The notes below the pieces were generated by a model. It had not been told where the DNA came from, made no database searches, and was given only the letters and a program-made list of their open reading frames with translations. DNA of 64,000 bases, from NCBI RefSeq assembly GCF_003367315.1, contig NZ_CP031415.1, positions 1,982,001 through 2,046,000 of the forward strand, written 5' to 3'. A program made the translations under genes and the position numbers. The DNA comes from Saccharospirillum mangrovi (lineage in GTDB: Bacteria > Pseudomonadota > Gammaproteobacteria > Pseudomonadales > Natronospirillaceae). Shown piece after piece: positions 32,647-43,002 of the stretch. Position 1 is the first letter of the stretch. The number at the start of each line of letters is the position of its first letter.

Positions 32647-35067
32647 TTAGAGCCGATCCATCAGTTCCTGGGCCTGACGTTTCTGATCGTCATTGCCTTC
32701 GGTCAGCACTTCCTCAAGGATGTCGCGGGCGCCTTCGGCGTCTTCCATTTCCATGTAGGCGCGCGCCAGATCGAGCTTGGTGCTGGCTTCGTCGGCGCCG
32801 GACAAGAAATCGTATTCGTCCTCTTCCAGTTCGGCACCGGCCGGAATGGCAACTTCGTCATCGTCGTTCCAATCCGGCAAGGATGAATCCGCCGGGCCGC
32901 TGATGTCGACGGCGTCAAGATCGTAATCCGCCGCGTCGGTGTCGAGCACCGGCGGTTCGCCATCGTCCAACTCGTCCAGTTCATCGGTGGTTTCGGTACC
33001 GGCATCGTCGTCGGTGTCCGCTTCCACGTCCGGGGCCGTCGTTTCTGCCGCCGCCGGCATTAACTCGTCATCTTCTTCGGCTTCCAGACCCAGATCACTC
33101 AGATCAAAGTCCAGACCGCCACTGGTTTCTTCGTCGTCGTCTTCCAGCTCATCACTAACGTCGAGATCGTCCAGCGACAGATCGAAACCTTCGTCACCTT
33201 CGCCAGCCAGATCGTCTTCACTATCTGCTTCGACCGCTGTCTTGGTCGGCACTTCTTCAAGGTCGGCCGCGTCCAAATCATCGACGGGTAAGGCGTCTTC
33301 GTCGGAATCCGTTTCCAGTTCGAGATCGTCCAGGCCATCGTCGCTATCGATATCAAAGCCGCCCAGTACATCCGAGTCACTGTCGGACTCTTCGTCAAAG
33401 TCACCTTCTGTCATCCGGTCGCGCATGGCTTCGGCCATGGCACGCTCTTCGGCCGTCAATGGCAGGCGTTCGGACAGATCGTCGAAGGCGTCGAGATCAT
33501 CACTGGCGGCGTACACCTCCAGCAGTTTCAAACCCAGATCGCTGCGCGCCGGGGCGTCATACAACCACGGCTGCAACACTTCCTCGGCACGCTCGTAATT
33601 GTGGTACGCCATGTACATTTCGGCTTCGCGAATAGCTTCATCGACGGCTGAATCCAGACCGTCGGAGTCGAGCAAGTCGTCGCCTTCGTCAACCTCCATT
33701 GAGTCCAGATCGACATCGTCATGGCGTTGCGAGCGACGCACCAGACCGGCAATGAACGATGGCAATGCCACCACAAACAAGGCCGCAGCGACGGCGATGG
33801 CGGTGTTCAACGGCGTTGCCATTACCCAGTCCATGACCGGCGCCATCAGGTCGATGAATTCCTGCCACAAAATGGCGTATTGCTGCTTGATAACTTCCCA
33901 GTCAAACAGACTGGATTCGTCTTCGGCGGCCGCGTCATCCAACTCGGCCAGCTCCGCTTGCAACGCTGCGGTATCGCCGCCTTGCAGATTCAGCATGCGT
34001 TGCATGATGGCCAGCTGTTCTTCCAACTCAGCCAGACGCGCTTCCATGGCCTGGCTTTCGCGTTCGAACTGATCGTTCAACTCGCCAGCGATGGCCAATT
34101 CATTTTGCAGACGCTCGATCTCGCGATTGTCGCTGACATCGCCACCGGCACTGCTGCCTTCGGTATCGGCGTCGTTGGAGACTTCCAGATAACCGTCCGG
34201 ATTGCGTTCGGCTTCGCCCTGCGGCAACGCCGAACTGGTGGATTCGGTGGCAGACAACTGCACGTCAGCCGGCTGTCGGCCGTTGGTGGTCAAGCCGATC
34301 CGAACGTTCTGCTGACCGACTTCGCTGATCGCCTGACGGCTTGAACGAGCGGCAATCTGCGCTTGGGTCGGCAAGGTCAACACCGCACCGGTTTTGATGC
34401 GGTTGATGTTGTTGTCCAGGAAGGCGTCCGGATTTAAATCCTGAATCGCCAGCATCACTTGCTGCGGCAGGTAACCGGTACCCGCATCAACCGACAGTGC
34501 AATCTCCCACAGCGTATCGGCACGCTGTACCTGATAGCGGCGCGGTGCCGGAGCTTGGGCTTGGGCTTGGGCTTGGGCTGGAGATTGAGTTGTAGCCGGA
34601 GCAGAAGAAGTCGTTGCAGCGGCACTGCTGGCTGGCTCGACGCTGCGGGTTTGATCCGCCGCGGCGGTATCGAACACCGGCGGGTCGAGCAGCAGGGTGT
34701 ATTCCTTGAGCAAACGACCGCCCGGCCAATTCACTTCCACCAGGAAGTTCAGGAAGGGTTCGCGAACGGCTTGGCTGGTGCTCAGCTGAATGACCAGACC
34801 GCCATCGGCGGCAGGCTGCACATCAAAGCGAATGTTGGACAGGAAAAAGTCGCGCTCAACACCGGCTTGTTCAAATGCCAGCCGGCTGGCGAGCGTCGGA
34901 AGGATTTCGTTGGCACTGAGATCGCTGGGCTCAAGCAATTGGATGCGCGCATCCAGCGGTTCATTCAGATTGGAATTCAGTTCGATGTCACCCAAGCCCA
35001 GAGCTTGAGCGCTACCAATCAAAGCCAGCGCTGCCAGAAACGCAAGCGCCTGTTTCTTGAACATCAT
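32647..35067 (-). CDS. fimV: FimV family polar/pilus assembly peptidoglycan-binding protein
   Basis: An 806-residue inner-membrane protein. Signal peptide about 1-22 (ending A-Q-A); a FimV N-terminal domain (L-G-L-G-D-I-E-L-N-S-N-L-N-E-P-L-D-A); a LysM domain at about 175-230 (YQVQRADTLWEIALSVD); coiled coil about 305-360; membrane helix about 415-440; then a very acidic cytoplasmic region of about 300 residues; and a C-terminal TPR-like FimV motif (T-K-L-D-L-A-R-A-Y-M-E-M to the end). It links type IV pilus, twitching and polar cyclic-AMP signalling in Pseudomonas. asd before and truA after is the known context. A hexanucleotide repeat encodes an (Ala-Gln)n run before the LysM. Confidence 0.93.
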   Translation of the reverse strand: MMFKKQALAFLAALALIGSAQALGLGDIELNSNLNEPLDARIQLLEPSDLSANEILPTLASRLAFEQAGVERDFFLSNIRFDVQPAADGGLVIQLSTSQAVREPFLNFLVEVNWPGGRLLKEYTLLLDPPVFDTAAADQTRSVEPASSAAATTSSAPATTQSPAQAQAQAQAPAPRRYQVQRADTLWEIALSVDAGTGYLPQQVMLAIQDLNPDAFLDNNINRIKTGAVLTLPTQAQIAARSSRQAISEVGQQNVRIGLTTNGRQPADVQLSATESTSSALPQGEAERNPDGYLEVSNDADTEGSSAGGDVSDNREIERLQNELAIAGELNDQFERESQAMEARLAELEEQLAIMQRMLNLQGGDTAALQAELAELDDAAAEDESSLFDWEVIKQQYAILWQEFIDLMAPVMDWVMATPLNTAIAVAAALFVVALPSFIAGLVRRSQRHDDVDLDSMEVDEGDDLLDSDGLDSAVDEAIREAEMYMAYHNYERAEEVLQPWLYDAPARSDLGLKLLEVYAASDDLDAFDDLSERLPLTAEERAMAEAMRDRMTEGDFDEESDSDSDVLGGFDIDSDDGLDDLELETDSDEDALPVDDLDAADLEEVPTKTAVEADSEDDLAGEGDEGFDLSLDDLDVSDELEDDDEETSGGLDFDLSDLGLEAEEDDELMPAAAETTAPDVEADTDDDAGTETTDELDELDDGEPPVLDTDAADYDLDAVDISGPADSSLPDWNDDDEVAIPAGAELEEDEYDFLSGADEASTKLDLARAYMEMEDAEGARDILEEVLTEGNDDQKRQAQELMDRL
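34553..34576. repeat. In-frame hexanucleotide repeat inside fimV
   Basis: Four copies of GCTTGG (plus strand), encoding Ala-Gln repeats between the N-terminal domain and the LysM. Slippage would change linker length without shifting frame. Confidence 0.8.
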
Positions 35068-35397
35068 CCTTCCTCTATCCCTTTACCCTGACATCAATGC
35101 CCGACCGGACCCGATTGTGAGAACAGGCATGAGCCCAGAGCGACATCAGGTACTTTAAATTCGAAAGCGGGATTGTTTGCGGTTCGACAGCCGCGACTAA
35201 ATCCGTTGCTGAAATAGACTTACGAAAATCCGGGCAAGTATTAAGGATAAACGCTCATTTCGCAACAGAGGCCCGGCTGGTGCGGGTTGCGGCCAATTTT
35301 TGCCGCTTAAACAAAAAGGCGACCATCAAGGTCGCCTTTTGCATCGGCTTAAGGTTATTCGGGGTTAAAACCGTTCGAATACTCAGCCGTTTGGACG
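35068..35397. other. Intergenic region between asd and fimV
   Basis: 330 bases with no gene I can support. It holds the asd terminator (35313-35340) and, on the minus strand, a possible fimV promoter: TTGCGA (35260-35265) and TAATAC (35238-35243) with a 16-nt spacer. The promoter would leave a 5' leader of about 170 nt, so it is tentative. Confidence 0.35.
35313..35340 (-). terminator. Rho-independent terminator after asd
   Basis: A symmetrical hairpin, AAAAGGCGACC-TTGAT-GGTCGCCTTTTT on the minus strand, 58 nt past the asd stop. The flanking A and T runs make it work in both directions. Confidence 0.85.
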
Positions 35398-36522
35398 TTA
35401 AATTCGCCCGGTCAGAATTGCCAGCATCCGGCGTAACGGCTCAGCCGCGCCCCACAACAACTGGTCGCCGACAGTAAAGGCGTTCAGATATTCGCCGCCC
35501 ATCGCCAGCTTACGCAAACGGCCAACCGGAATGTTCATGGTGCCGGTGACCTTGGCAGGCGTGAGTTCGGCCATGCTCAGTTCGCGATCGTTCGGTACCA
35601 CCTTCACCCAATCGTTAGCGCCGGCAATGATACTTTCCAGATCCGACAGCGGTACGTCACGACGCAGCTTCAACGTCACCGCCTGGCTGTGGCAACGCAT
35701 CGAACTGATGCGCACACAGGTGCCATCAATCGGAATCGGGCTGTTACTGCGACCCAGAATTTTGTTGGCTTCGGCCTGAGCTTTCCACTCTTCCTTGCTC
35801 TGACCAGACGGCAATGCTTTGTCGATCCAGGGAATCAGACTGCCGGCCAGCGGCACGCCAAACTGCTCGGACGGATAGTCATCGCTGCGAATAAAATCGG
35901 CAACAGCACGATCCAGTTCCAGAATCGCCGAGGCCGGATCGGCCAGGTACGGTTCGGCAACTTTGTGCACCGCGCCCATCTGTTGCAGCAGTTCGCGCAT
36001 GTGGCGCGCACCCGAACCGGATGCGGCCTGATAAGTGTGCGGCGATGCCCACTCAACCAGATTTTCCTGAAACAAACCGCCCAGGCCCATCAACATCAAA
36101 CTGACGGTGCAGTTGCCACCAACAAAGGTTTTAGTGCCGTTTTCCACGGCGCGATCGATGACCGACCGGTTAACCGGATCCAGCACAATAACGGCATCGT
36201 CAGTCATGCGCAGCGTAGAGGCTGCATCAATCCAGTAACCGCTCCAGCCGGTATCGCGCAGCGGCTGATACACCGCCTGGGTGTAATCACCGCCCTGACA
36301 GGTAATGATGGCATCGCAACTGGCGAGCGCTTCAATGTTGTTGGCATCCAGCAATTCGCTGGCACCCTGACCAACGTCCGGCCCAAGTTGTCCGGCCTGG
36401 CTGGTGCTGAAAAAGACCGGTTCGATGTTGGCGAAATCGCCTTCATCCTGCATGCGTTGCATCAGCACGGAACCCACCATGCCGCGCCAACCCACTATCC
36501 CAACTCTCATCCCGACTGTCAT
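35398..36522 (-). CDS. asd: Aspartate-semialdehyde dehydrogenase
   Basis: A 374-residue enzyme at the branch to lysine, methionine and threonine: aspartyl phosphate to the semialdehyde with NADPH. The nucleotide motif is [12 protein letters not shown] and the catalytic Cys is in [28 protein letters not shown] is the substrate region. The ATG at 36522 has GAGG close upstream; ATG 36510 is an alternative. leuB precedes it on the same strand, as in pseudomonads. Confidence 0.95.
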   Translation of the reverse strand: MTVGMRVGIVGWRGMVGSVLMQRMQDEGDFANIEPVFFSTSQAGQLGPDVGQGASELLDANNIEALASCDAIITCQGGDYTQAVYQPLRDTGWSGYWIDAASTLRMTDDAVIVLDPVNRSVIDRAVENGTKTFVGGNCTVSLMLMGLGGLFQENLVEWASPHTYQAASGSGARHMRELLQQMGAVHKVAEPYLADPASAILELDRAVADFIRSDDYPSEQFGVPLAGSLIPWIDKALPSGQSKEEWKAQAEANKILGRSNSPIPIDGTCVRISSMRCHSQAVTLKLRRDVPLSDLESIIAGANDWVKVVPNDRELSMAELTPAKVTGTMNIPVGRLRKLAMGGEYLNAFTVGDQLLWGAAEPLRRMLAILTGRI

Positions 36523-36641
36523 AGTCACCTCTATTTTTTGCATCAGCCGCTGTGCACCTAGGCACAACGACTGGCATTCATGGCAGGCCCGATGCGCAAT
36601 CGGTGCCCGTGGTCCGGCTCATCCGAACCCTGGCCGTCTGT

Positions 36642-37724
36642 TTAGAGCGCGGCAACCACCGCATCACCCATGGCTTGTGTCGACACGGCCGTTTCGCCCT
36701 GGCTGGCGATGTCGGCGGTGCGCAAGCCCTGATCAAGCACCCGGCTGACCGCGTCTTCAATGCGCTGCGCCGCCGTTGCTGCGTCCAGCGAATAGCGCAA
36801 CATCATGGCGACGGACAAAATGGTCGCCAGCGGATTTGCCTTGCCAGTGCCGGCGATGTCGGGCGCGCTGCCGTGAATCGGCTCGTACATGCCCTGCCCG
36901 TTTTCGTTCAGTGACGCAGACGGCAACATGCCAATGGAACCGGTCAGCATGGCGGCGCAGTCGGACAAAATGTCGCCGAACATATTGCCGGTCACCATCA
37001 CATCGAACTGCTTCGGCGCCCGCACCAGCTGCATGGCGGCGTTGTCGACGTACAGGTGCGACAACTCGACATCCGGGTACTCTTTGGCCAGATCGTTCAT
37101 GATATTGCGCCACAAAACCGTCACTTCAAGGACGTTGGCTTTATCCACCGAACACAGTCGCTTGTTGCGTTTTTGTGCCGCTTCAAACGCAACGCGACCG
37201 ATGCGACGGATTTCCGATTCGGCATAACGGTAGGTGTTAAAACCTTCGCGTTCACCATTGGCGTTGATGTGTTCGCCGCGCGGTTCGCCGAAATAAATGC
37301 CGCCGGTTAATTCGCGCACGATCAATAAATCCAGGCCAGCAACAACTTCGGGTTTCAACGTCGATGCGCTTGCTAATTGCGGGTACAAAATCGCCGGGCG
37401 CAAATTGCCAAACAGACCCAGCTCCGACCGCAAACCCAACAGGCCTTTTTCCGGTCGCCTGGCCATTTCCAGGCCATCCCATTTCGGCCCACCCACGGCA
37501 CCCAACAACACAGCGTCGGCCGCTTTGGCTTTAGCCAGGGTTTCCGCCGGCAGCGGGCCGCCAGTGGCATCAATGGCGGCACCGCCGACCAGGGCATGAT
37601 CCAGGTTCAGGTTCAGTTGTTCTTTGTCGGCAACAGTGCGCAATACGCGCTCGGCCTGTTCGATAATTTCCGGACCAATACCGTCGCCCGGCAGGATTAA
37701 AACGTTCTGTTCAGCGGCACTCAT
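36642..37724 (-). CDS. leuB: 3-isopropylmalate dehydrogenase
   Basis: A 360-residue enzyme of leucine synthesis that oxidises and decarboxylates 3-isopropylmalate with [11 protein letters not shown] near the N-terminus, [13 protein letters not shown], and the NAD-binding loop [12 protein letters not shown] are standard. The metal-binding aspartates lie in [10 protein letters not shown]. The usual length is about 360. It follows leuD by 38 nt. Confidence 0.97.
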   Translation of the reverse strand: MSAAEQNVLILPGDGIGPEIIEQAERVLRTVADKEQLNLNLDHALVGGAAIDATGGPLPAETLAKAKAADAVLLGAVGGPKWDGLEMARRPEKGLLGLRSELGLFGNLRPAILYPQLASASTLKPEVVAGLDLLIVRELTGGIYFGEPRGEHINANGEREGFNTYRYAESEIRRIGRVAFEAAQKRNKRLCSVDKANVLEVTVLWRNIMNDLAKEYPDVELSHLYVDNAAMQLVRAPKQFDVMVTGNMFGDILSDCAAMLTGSIGMLPSASLNENGQGMYEPIHGSAPDIAGTGKANPLATILSVAMMLRYSLDAATAAQRIEDAVSRVLDQGLRTADIASQGETAVSTQAMGDAVVAAL

Positions 37725-37762
37725 TGCAGTCTCTCAATGCTGTTTTTATCGCGATTTTTTTA

Positions 37763-38410
37763 TCAGTGGATCTGACCAAAAACCCATGGCGCTTCTTTGG
37801 CACGACGCTCTTCGTAAGCACGAATCGCATCGGCGTTTTCCAGGGTCAAACCGATGTCGTCCAGACCATTAATCAGGCAGTGTTTGCGGAACGTATCGAC
37901 CGCGAATTCAAAGCGATCGCCATCGGGCGTCGTCACGCTTTGTTCGGCTAAATCAACCGTCAATCGATAGCCTTCATTAGCCGCCAAGGCCTGGAACAGC
38001 CGATCCACCACCGCTTCGTCAAGAACAATCGGCAGCACGCCATTCTTGAAACAGTTGTTGTAAAAAATGTCGGCAAAACTCGGCGCAATAATGACGCGGA
38101 AACCATAATCTTCGAGCGCCCAGGGCGCGTGTTCGCGACTGGAACCGCAACCGAAATTGCGTCGCGCCAACAACACTTCGGCGCCCTGATAACGCGGTTG
38201 GTTCAACGCAAAATCCGGGTTCAGCGGGCGCTTGGAATTGTCCATGCCCGGTTGGCCTTCATCCAGATAACGCAATTCATCAAACAGGTTCGGGCCAAAA
38301 CCGGAACGCTTGATCGATTTCAAAAATTGCTTGGGAATAATCATGTCGGTATCGACGTTGGCGCGATCCATTGGCGCGACCAACCCTTCAATGCGCGTAA
38401 AAGCTTTCAT
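37763..38410 (-). CDS. leuD: 3-isopropylmalate dehydratase small subunit
   Basis: A 215-residue small subunit of the isomerase Leu[15 protein letters not shown] and [14 protein letters not shown] are the swivelling-domain motifs. The ATG at 38410 lies inside the leuC stop (4-nt overlap); a few upstream codons in the ORF belong to leuC. Confidence 0.97.
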   Translation of the reverse strand: MKAFTRIEGLVAPMDRANVDTDMIIPKQFLKSIKRSGFGPNLFDELRYLDEGQPGMDNSKRPLNPDFALNQPRYQGAEVLLARRNFGCGSSREHAPWALEDYGFRVIIAPSFADIFYNNCFKNGVLPIVLDEAVVDRLFQALAANEGYRLTVDLAEQSVTTPDGDRFEFAVDTFRKHCLINGLDDIGLTLENADAIRAYEERRAKEAPWVFGQIH

Positions 38411-39840
38411 GCGGCTTGACCCTCCCAAGTACGAATATCGACAAAATGACCGGCGATAGCCGCCGCAGCCGCCATGGCCGGGCTGACCAGATGCGTGCGA
38501 CCGCCAAAGCCCTGCCGGCCTTCAAAGTTGCGGTTTGAAGTGGACGCGCAATGCTCGCCCGCGCCGAGTTTGTCGGCGTTCATCGCCAGGCACATCGAGC
38601 AACCCGGTTCACGCCACTCGAAACCAGCGTCGAGGAAAATGCGGTCCAAACCTTCGGCTTCGGCCTGGCGTTTCACCAAACCCGAGCCCGGCACGACCAG
38701 CGCCTGCTTCAAACTGGCCGAAACTTTTTTGCCTTTCACGACTGCGGCCGCGGCGCGCAAATCTTCGATGCGCGAGTTGGTGCATGAGCCGATAAACACG
38801 CGGTCCAACTGAATGCTGTCAATCGACTGATCGGCTTGCAGCCCCATGTATTCCAGCGCGCGTTCGATGCCTTTGCGGCTGTCTTCGTCGGCTTGCTGCG
38901 CCGGGTTGGGCACGCGGGCGTTGATGCCAACCACCATTTCCGGCGAGGTACCCCAGGACACCTGCGGCTCGATGTCGGCAGCGTTCAATTCAATGTCGGC
39001 GTCAAACACCGCATCGTCGTCGCTGACCAGATCGCGCCAGGCGGCTGCGGCCTGATCCCAAAGTTCGCCTTTGGGCGCAAACGGCCGACCGTTGAAGTAA
39101 TCCAAAGTAACGTCGTCAACCGCGACCATGCCCGCACGGGCGCCGGCCTCAATCGCCATGTTGCACACCGTCATACGGCCTTCCATCGACAGCGACCGAA
39201 TGGCGCTACCAGCAAACTCGACGGCGTACCCGGTGCCACCGGCCGTACCAATCTGGCCGATGATGTACAGCACTACGTCTTTGGCAGTAACGCCGGCACC
39301 CAATTCGCCTTCGACCCGGATGCGCATGTTTTTCATCTTGCGCTGAATCAGACACTGAGTCGCCAGCACGTGCTCGACTTCAGAAGTACCGATGCCGAAC
39401 GCCAACGAACCCATGGCGCCGTGGGTGGAGGTATGCGAATCACCACAGACGATGGTCATACCCGGCAAAGTCGCGCCCTGCTCCGGGCCAACCACGTGAA
39501 CGATGCCCTGCTCGGCGGCGTTCATGTCGAACTTGCGTACGCCAAAGTCGGCGCAGTTGGTGTCGAGCGTCTTCACCTGAATGCGGGAAATTTCGTCTTT
39601 GATGCCGTCGACACCGGCCAGACGCTCACCCGCTTCGGTGGCGACATTGTGATCCGGCGTTGCCAGGTTTGTGTCCAGCCGCCAGGGTTGGCGGCCGGCC
39701 AGACGCAGGCCTTCAAACGCCTGCGGCGAGGTGACTTCGTGCAGCAACTGGCGGTCGATGTAGATCAACGCCGTGCCGTCGTCGCGTTCGGAGACGAGGT
39801 GGGCGTTCCAGAGTTTGTCGTAAAGCGTTTTGCCGGCCAT
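38407..39840 (-). CDS. leuC: 3-isopropylmalate dehydratase large subunit
   Basis: A 477-residue aconitase-family subunit with a [4Fe-4S] cluster. The three cluster cysteines are in F-I-G-S-C-T-N-S-R and [20 protein letters not shown] and the N-terminal [11 protein letters not shown] are standard. The ATG at 39840 was preferred to upstream ATGs because homologues begin here. First gene of leuCDB, divergent from a LysR regulator. Confidence 0.97.
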   Translation of the reverse strand: MAGKTLYDKLWNAHLVSERDDGTALIYIDRQLLHEVTSPQAFEGLRLAGRQPWRLDTNLATPDHNVATEAGERLAGVDGIKDEISRIQVKTLDTNCADFGVRKFDMNAAEQGIVHVVGPEQGATLPGMTIVCGDSHTSTHGAMGSLAFGIGTSEVEHVLATQCLIQRKMKNMRIRVEGELGAGVTAKDVVLYIIGQIGTAGGTGYAVEFAGSAIRSLSMEGRMTVCNMAIEAGARAGMVAVDDVTLDYFNGRPFAPKGELWDQAAAAWRDLVSDDDAVFDADIELNAADIEPQVSWGTSPEMVVGINARVPNPAQQADEDSRKGIERALEYMGLQADQSIDSIQLDRVFIGSCTNSRIEDLRAAAAVVKGKKVSASLKQALVVPGSGLVKRQAEAEGLDRIFLDAGFEWREPGCSMCLAMNADKLGAGEHCASTSNRNFEGRQGFGGRTHLVSPAMAAAAAIAGHFVDIRTWEGQAA

Positions 39841-39971
39841 GGGGAGTCCTCTCATTGCACGGGGATGCACCACTCGGTTGCGATGGGCGAAGCAACCACG
39901 GGCGCTGTGAGCATGGAAGGGATTTTATTTGGACACCAGAATAATACAAATTTATTATTTTTATGTTTTCA

Positions 39972-39986
39972 ATTCCAAACTGGAAT
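39972..39986. promoter_or_regulatory. LysR-type operator candidate between leuC and the lysR gene
   Basis: ATTCCA-AAC-TGGAAT is a perfect inverted repeat that contains the T-N11-A core of LysR-type sites. It lies 39 nt before the LysR start and in an AT-rich stretch that would hold the leuC promoter. Confidence 0.55.
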
Positions 39987-40024
39987 ACATAACCCTTTCA
40001 CAGAGCCGGAACGGAGCCTGAATT

Positions 40025-40921
40025 GTGGATCACCAAAGCCTGGAAGCCTTTCTGGCCGTGGCCGACAGCGGCTCGTTCAGCCGCGCCGCCGAACGCCTGT
40101 TTCTGACTCAGCCGGCGATATCCAAGCGCGTTGCCAACCTGGAAAGCAGTCTGGATACCAAATTGTTCGATCGCATCGGCCGGGAAGTCTATTTAACCGA
40201 AGCCGGCCGGCTGCTGGTGGAACGCGCCGGGCGCATCCTCGAAGACATCCGCGATGCCCGCCAGGCGATCACCCAAAGCGCCAGCGGCCAGGTTGGGCAC
40301 ATCGCCGTGGCCTCAAGCCATCACATTGGCCTGCATTATTTAGGTCCGATCTTGCGCACCCTGGTCGAACGCCACCCGCAGGCGCAATTGGACTTACGCT
40401 TTCTGGAATCCGAACAGACGTTGCAGGCCATTCTCAAACGCGATCTGGAACTGGCGTTCATCACCCTGCCCTCGACGCTGCCGCGCGATTTGATTGAAGA
40501 ACGCCTGTGGACTGACCAACTGCACTTTGTCGCTACCCACGACCATCCGCTGGCCGCCAAGAAAGGCGCCATCCGGCTGAACGAACTGGTGCATTTCCGC
40601 GCCATTCTGCCCGAAGAAAACACCACCACTTTCCGGCTGATTCAGTCGGTTTTTGATCGGCATCATCTGCCGTTAAAGCGCCGGCTGGCGGTGAATTATC
40701 TGGAAACCATTGGCGCGCTGGTCAGCAGCGGTCTGGGTTGGAGCCTGTTGCCGGACCGGCTGATCAACGATTCGATGACGATTCTCGATGTGGAACAGGT
40801 GCGGCTGGAACGCCATCTGGGCGTGATCCGACACCGCCGGCGCACGCCCAGTCAGGGCGCGCTGGAACTGTTGGCGATTGCCCGGGAAGTGGCAACCGGC
40901 GTTAAGGCGCAGGACGTATAA
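40025..40921 (+). CDS. LysR family transcriptional regulator next to leuCDB
   Basis: A 298-residue LysR regulator starting at GTG: M-D-H-Q-S-L-E-A-F-L-A-V-A then the helix-turn-helix S-F-S-R-A-A-E-R-L-F-L-T-Q-P-A-I-S-K-R, and a C-terminal substrate-binding domain (G-H-I-A-V-A-S-S-H-H-I-G onward). Divergent from leuC, as in pseudomonads where a LysR lies beside leuC. Likely effector is a leucine-pathway intermediate such as isopropylmalate, by analogy only. Its 3' end overlaps the convergent rhombosortase gene by 20 nt. Confidence 0.9.
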   Translation: MDHQSLEAFLAVADSGSFSRAAERLFLTQPAISKRVANLESSLDTKLFDRIGREVYLTEAGRLLVERAGRILEDIRDARQAITQSASGQVGHIAVASSHHIGLHYLGPILRTLVERHPQAQLDLRFLESEQTLQAILKRDLELAFITLPSTLPRDLIEERLWTDQLHFVATHDHPLAAKKGAIRLNELVHFRAILPEENTTTFRLIQSVFDRHHLPLKRRLAVNYLETIGALVSSGLGWSLLPDRLINDSMTILDVEQVRLERHLGVIRHRRRTPSQGALELLAIAREVATGVKAQDV

Positions 40922-41498
40922 ACCGCGGCGCCAGCCATGCGCCCAGTAACGCCAGCCAACCAGCCGTCAGCCCCCAGGCGTGCGATTGCACCGCGATGTT
41001 GCCGGATATCCAACCGCTCACCAGCGCACTGCCGTGCGCACCCGGCAGATTTTCCTGGACGACTTTAACCGTCAACACGCCGACCACCGCCCAACGCAGC
41101 CACAACGGGTAATACGGCGAGCGCAGCACCGACCACACCAGCCAGCCGTAGAGTAAGCCGGACAAACCGGCGTATTGCCGATAATCGCTGACCAGCAACA
41201 TCACACTGGCGAACACCCAGACCCAGACCAACGCCAGGGCATCGGCCGTTTTCAATCGCGGCGGTAACACCAGCGCCATCAATACCAATCCCCATTGATT
41301 CACCAACCAATGGTTCAGGTTCAGTTGGGCCATCCAGGCGGTAAAAGGCCGCCAGATTTGGCCGGACATCAATTCCGGGCGCCGAAACTCCAACCATTGA
41401 TTCAACGGCGACAGAGCACCGATCAAAGTCAGCAACGACAGCGACAACAGAAGAATCCAGACCGGGCGGGAACGAAAGGCTGCGATAACGATATTCAC
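40902..41498 (-). CDS. Rhombosortase (rhomboid-family serine protease)
   Basis: A 198-residue membrane protein with about six membrane segments. The rhomboid-like loop WRPFTAWMAQLNLNHWLVN follows the first helix, the catalytic serine is S113 in YAGLSGLLYG and the histidine is H173 in QSHAWGLTAG. Family: rhombosortase, which trims C-terminal GlyGly-CTERM sorting signals in gammaproteobacteria. No GlyGly-CTERM protein is seen in this window. A basic start and an intact Ser-His pair suggest an active enzyme. Confidence 0.85.
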   Translation of the reverse strand: MNIVIAAFRSRPVWILLLSLSLLTLIGALSPLNQWLEFRRPELMSGQIWRPFTAWMAQLNLNHWLVNQWGLVLMALVLPPRLKTADALALVWVWVFASVMLLVSDYRQYAGLSGLLYGWLVWSVLRSPYYPLWLRWAVVGVLTVKVVQENLPGAHGSALVSGWISGNIAVQSHAWGLTAGWLALLGAWLAPRFIRPAP

Positions 41499-41618
41499 GG
41501 TTTTCTCGATGGGTACGACGAGACGCCATCTTAGAGGTTTTGCCGCGCGACGCGAACCAGTACACTGCGCGCCCTTCGCATAAAATTTCCGCCGTCACTC
41601 GCAACAGGATGCACGCTC

Positions 41619-42506
41619 ATGTGGTTTAAGAATCTTCGTTTGTACCGTCTGACCGACGACTGGACCGTCAACGAGGATCGCCTCAATGAAGCCCTGGCGC
41701 AGTTTCCTTTCACAGGTCTGACCGCACTGCAGGAAAGCGCCTTTGGCTGGGTGCCGCCCTTTGCCGACAGCCAACTGCTGTGCGAAAACGTTGGTGGCCG
41801 CTTGTTCATGGCCGCGCAGATTCAGGAAAAGTTGTTGCCGTCGAGCGTGCTGAAAGAGCATCTGGACGAAAGAGTAATCGCCATCGAAGAAGCGGAAGGT
41901 CGCCGCCCTGGCCGCAAGGAAAAAGAAGCGTTGAAGGAAACGGTTCGCGCCGAATTATTGCCGCGCGCCTTTCATAAAACCCGACGCGTCAGCCTGTGGA
42001 TCGATCCATCGCGCCATTGGTTGGTATTGAACGCCGCCAGCGAAAAAACCGCCGATGAAGTGACAGCCCACCTGCGCGACGCCATCGGCAGCTTGCCAAT
42101 CGTTCCGCTGGGCAAGTTGATTGCCGGTGGCGATTTGCTGACCGCCTGGTTCCAGGATCCGTCACGGCGGCCCGAAGGCACCGAACTGTCGGCCGATCTG
42201 GAATTGGTGATGGCGCAAGACCCGACGGTAAAAGCGCGCTATCGCAATCTGGATTTGGACGCCCCGGAAATTCGCCACTCACTCGACAGTGGCATGCGCA
42301 TTAAACAATTGGGTGTGGTGTTGAACGATCAATGCCAGGCGGTGATTGACGACGCCTTCGCACTCAAGCGCCTGAAGTACAGCGACAGTCTGATTGAAAC
42401 CGGGGACGATTCCGACGACCCGCGCACCGACGCTCTGTTAATGTCCGATACGCTGACCGCCTGGCTCAACGCCCTGGAATCGCAAATCGCTGAACCCGGC
42501 GTCTGA
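41619..42506 (+). CDS. rdgC: Recombination-associated protein RdgC
   Basis: A 295-residue protein. The start M-W-F-K-N-L-R-L-Y-R-L, F-G-W-V-P-P, L-P-S-S-V-L-K-E-H-L and the R-P-G-R-K-E-K-E-A-L-K-E segment match RdgC, a ring-shaped dimer that binds duplex DNA and modulates RecA. Length about 300 is typical. It stands alone between the rhombosortase and DUF2489 genes. Confidence 0.96.
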   Translation: MWFKNLRLYRLTDDWTVNEDRLNEALAQFPFTGLTALQESAFGWVPPFADSQLLCENVGGRLFMAAQIQEKLLPSSVLKEHLDERVIAIEEAEGRRPGRKEKEALKETVRAELLPRAFHKTRRVSLWIDPSRHWLVLNAASEKTADEVTAHLRDAIGSLPIVPLGKLIAGGDLLTAWFQDPSRRPEGTELSADLELVMAQDPTVKARYRNLDLDAPEIRHSLDSGMRIKQLGVVLNDQCQAVIDDAFALKRLKYSDSLIETGDDSDDPRTDALLMSDTLTAWLNALESQIAEPGV

Positions 42507-42525
42507 GTCAGACGTTGCATCTGAG

Positions 42526-43002
42526 CTACTGCGTCGCCAAACCGATGCGGCGCAATTGCTCGAAACAGACCAACAATTCCGCCTGATATTCGCTTTCGAT
42601 GGCTTCGCGCTCGGCGTCTTGCCGGTCGCGTTCCTGACGCGACAACGCCTTACGCGCGCCGTGGGTATCGAAGTGCTGGATTTGTTCGTAAACCGTTTCG
42701 AGTACGCGATAAGGTTCGCGTTCGCTGACGGGCAAATTCAACGCATCGACTAACACCTTGCAGCGAATTGTCGCTTCCGACAGGTTCAGATTTTCATCGA
42801 TCACATTGGCCGACAGGATACGCAAACTGTCGAGCACATAAGCGGTTCGTTCGGCTTCTTTTTGCTGTTGCGCCTGCAGCATTTCGGCCTGTTGGCGTTG
42901 CTGCTGCCACACCTGCCGTTGCAGTCGCCAGGCCACTACGGCCAACACGCCAATGATGACGACGGCCAACACACTGAAACCGATCATTAACGCATTACTC
43001 AT
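42526..43002 (-). CDS. DUF2489 domain-containing membrane protein
   Basis: A 158-residue protein with one N-terminal membrane helix (about residues 6-26), a Gln-rich coiled coil to about 55 and the DUF2489 domain after it (V-L-D-S-L-R-I-L-S-A-N and the L-S-E-A-T-I-R-C-K-V-L-V-D-A-L segment). Function is unknown. Its start overlaps the end of the YheU-like gene by 8 nt, and it closes the ligA-downstream gene string. Confidence 0.8.
   Translation of the reverse strand: MSNALMIGFSVLAVVIIGVLAVVAWRLQRQVWQQQRQQAEMLQAQQQKEAERTAYVLDSLRILSANVIDENLNLSEATIRCKVLVDALNLPVSEREPYRVLETVYEQIQHFDTHGARKALSRQERDRQDAEREAIESEYQAELLVCFEQLRRIGLATQ

Noticed and set aside
38836-40497. 553-codon plus-strand ORF across leuC and the start of the LysR gene
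   Set aside because: It is antisense to leuC, whose family match is unmistakable, and changes character where it enters the LysR gene in another frame. High-GC codon bias creates such shadows.
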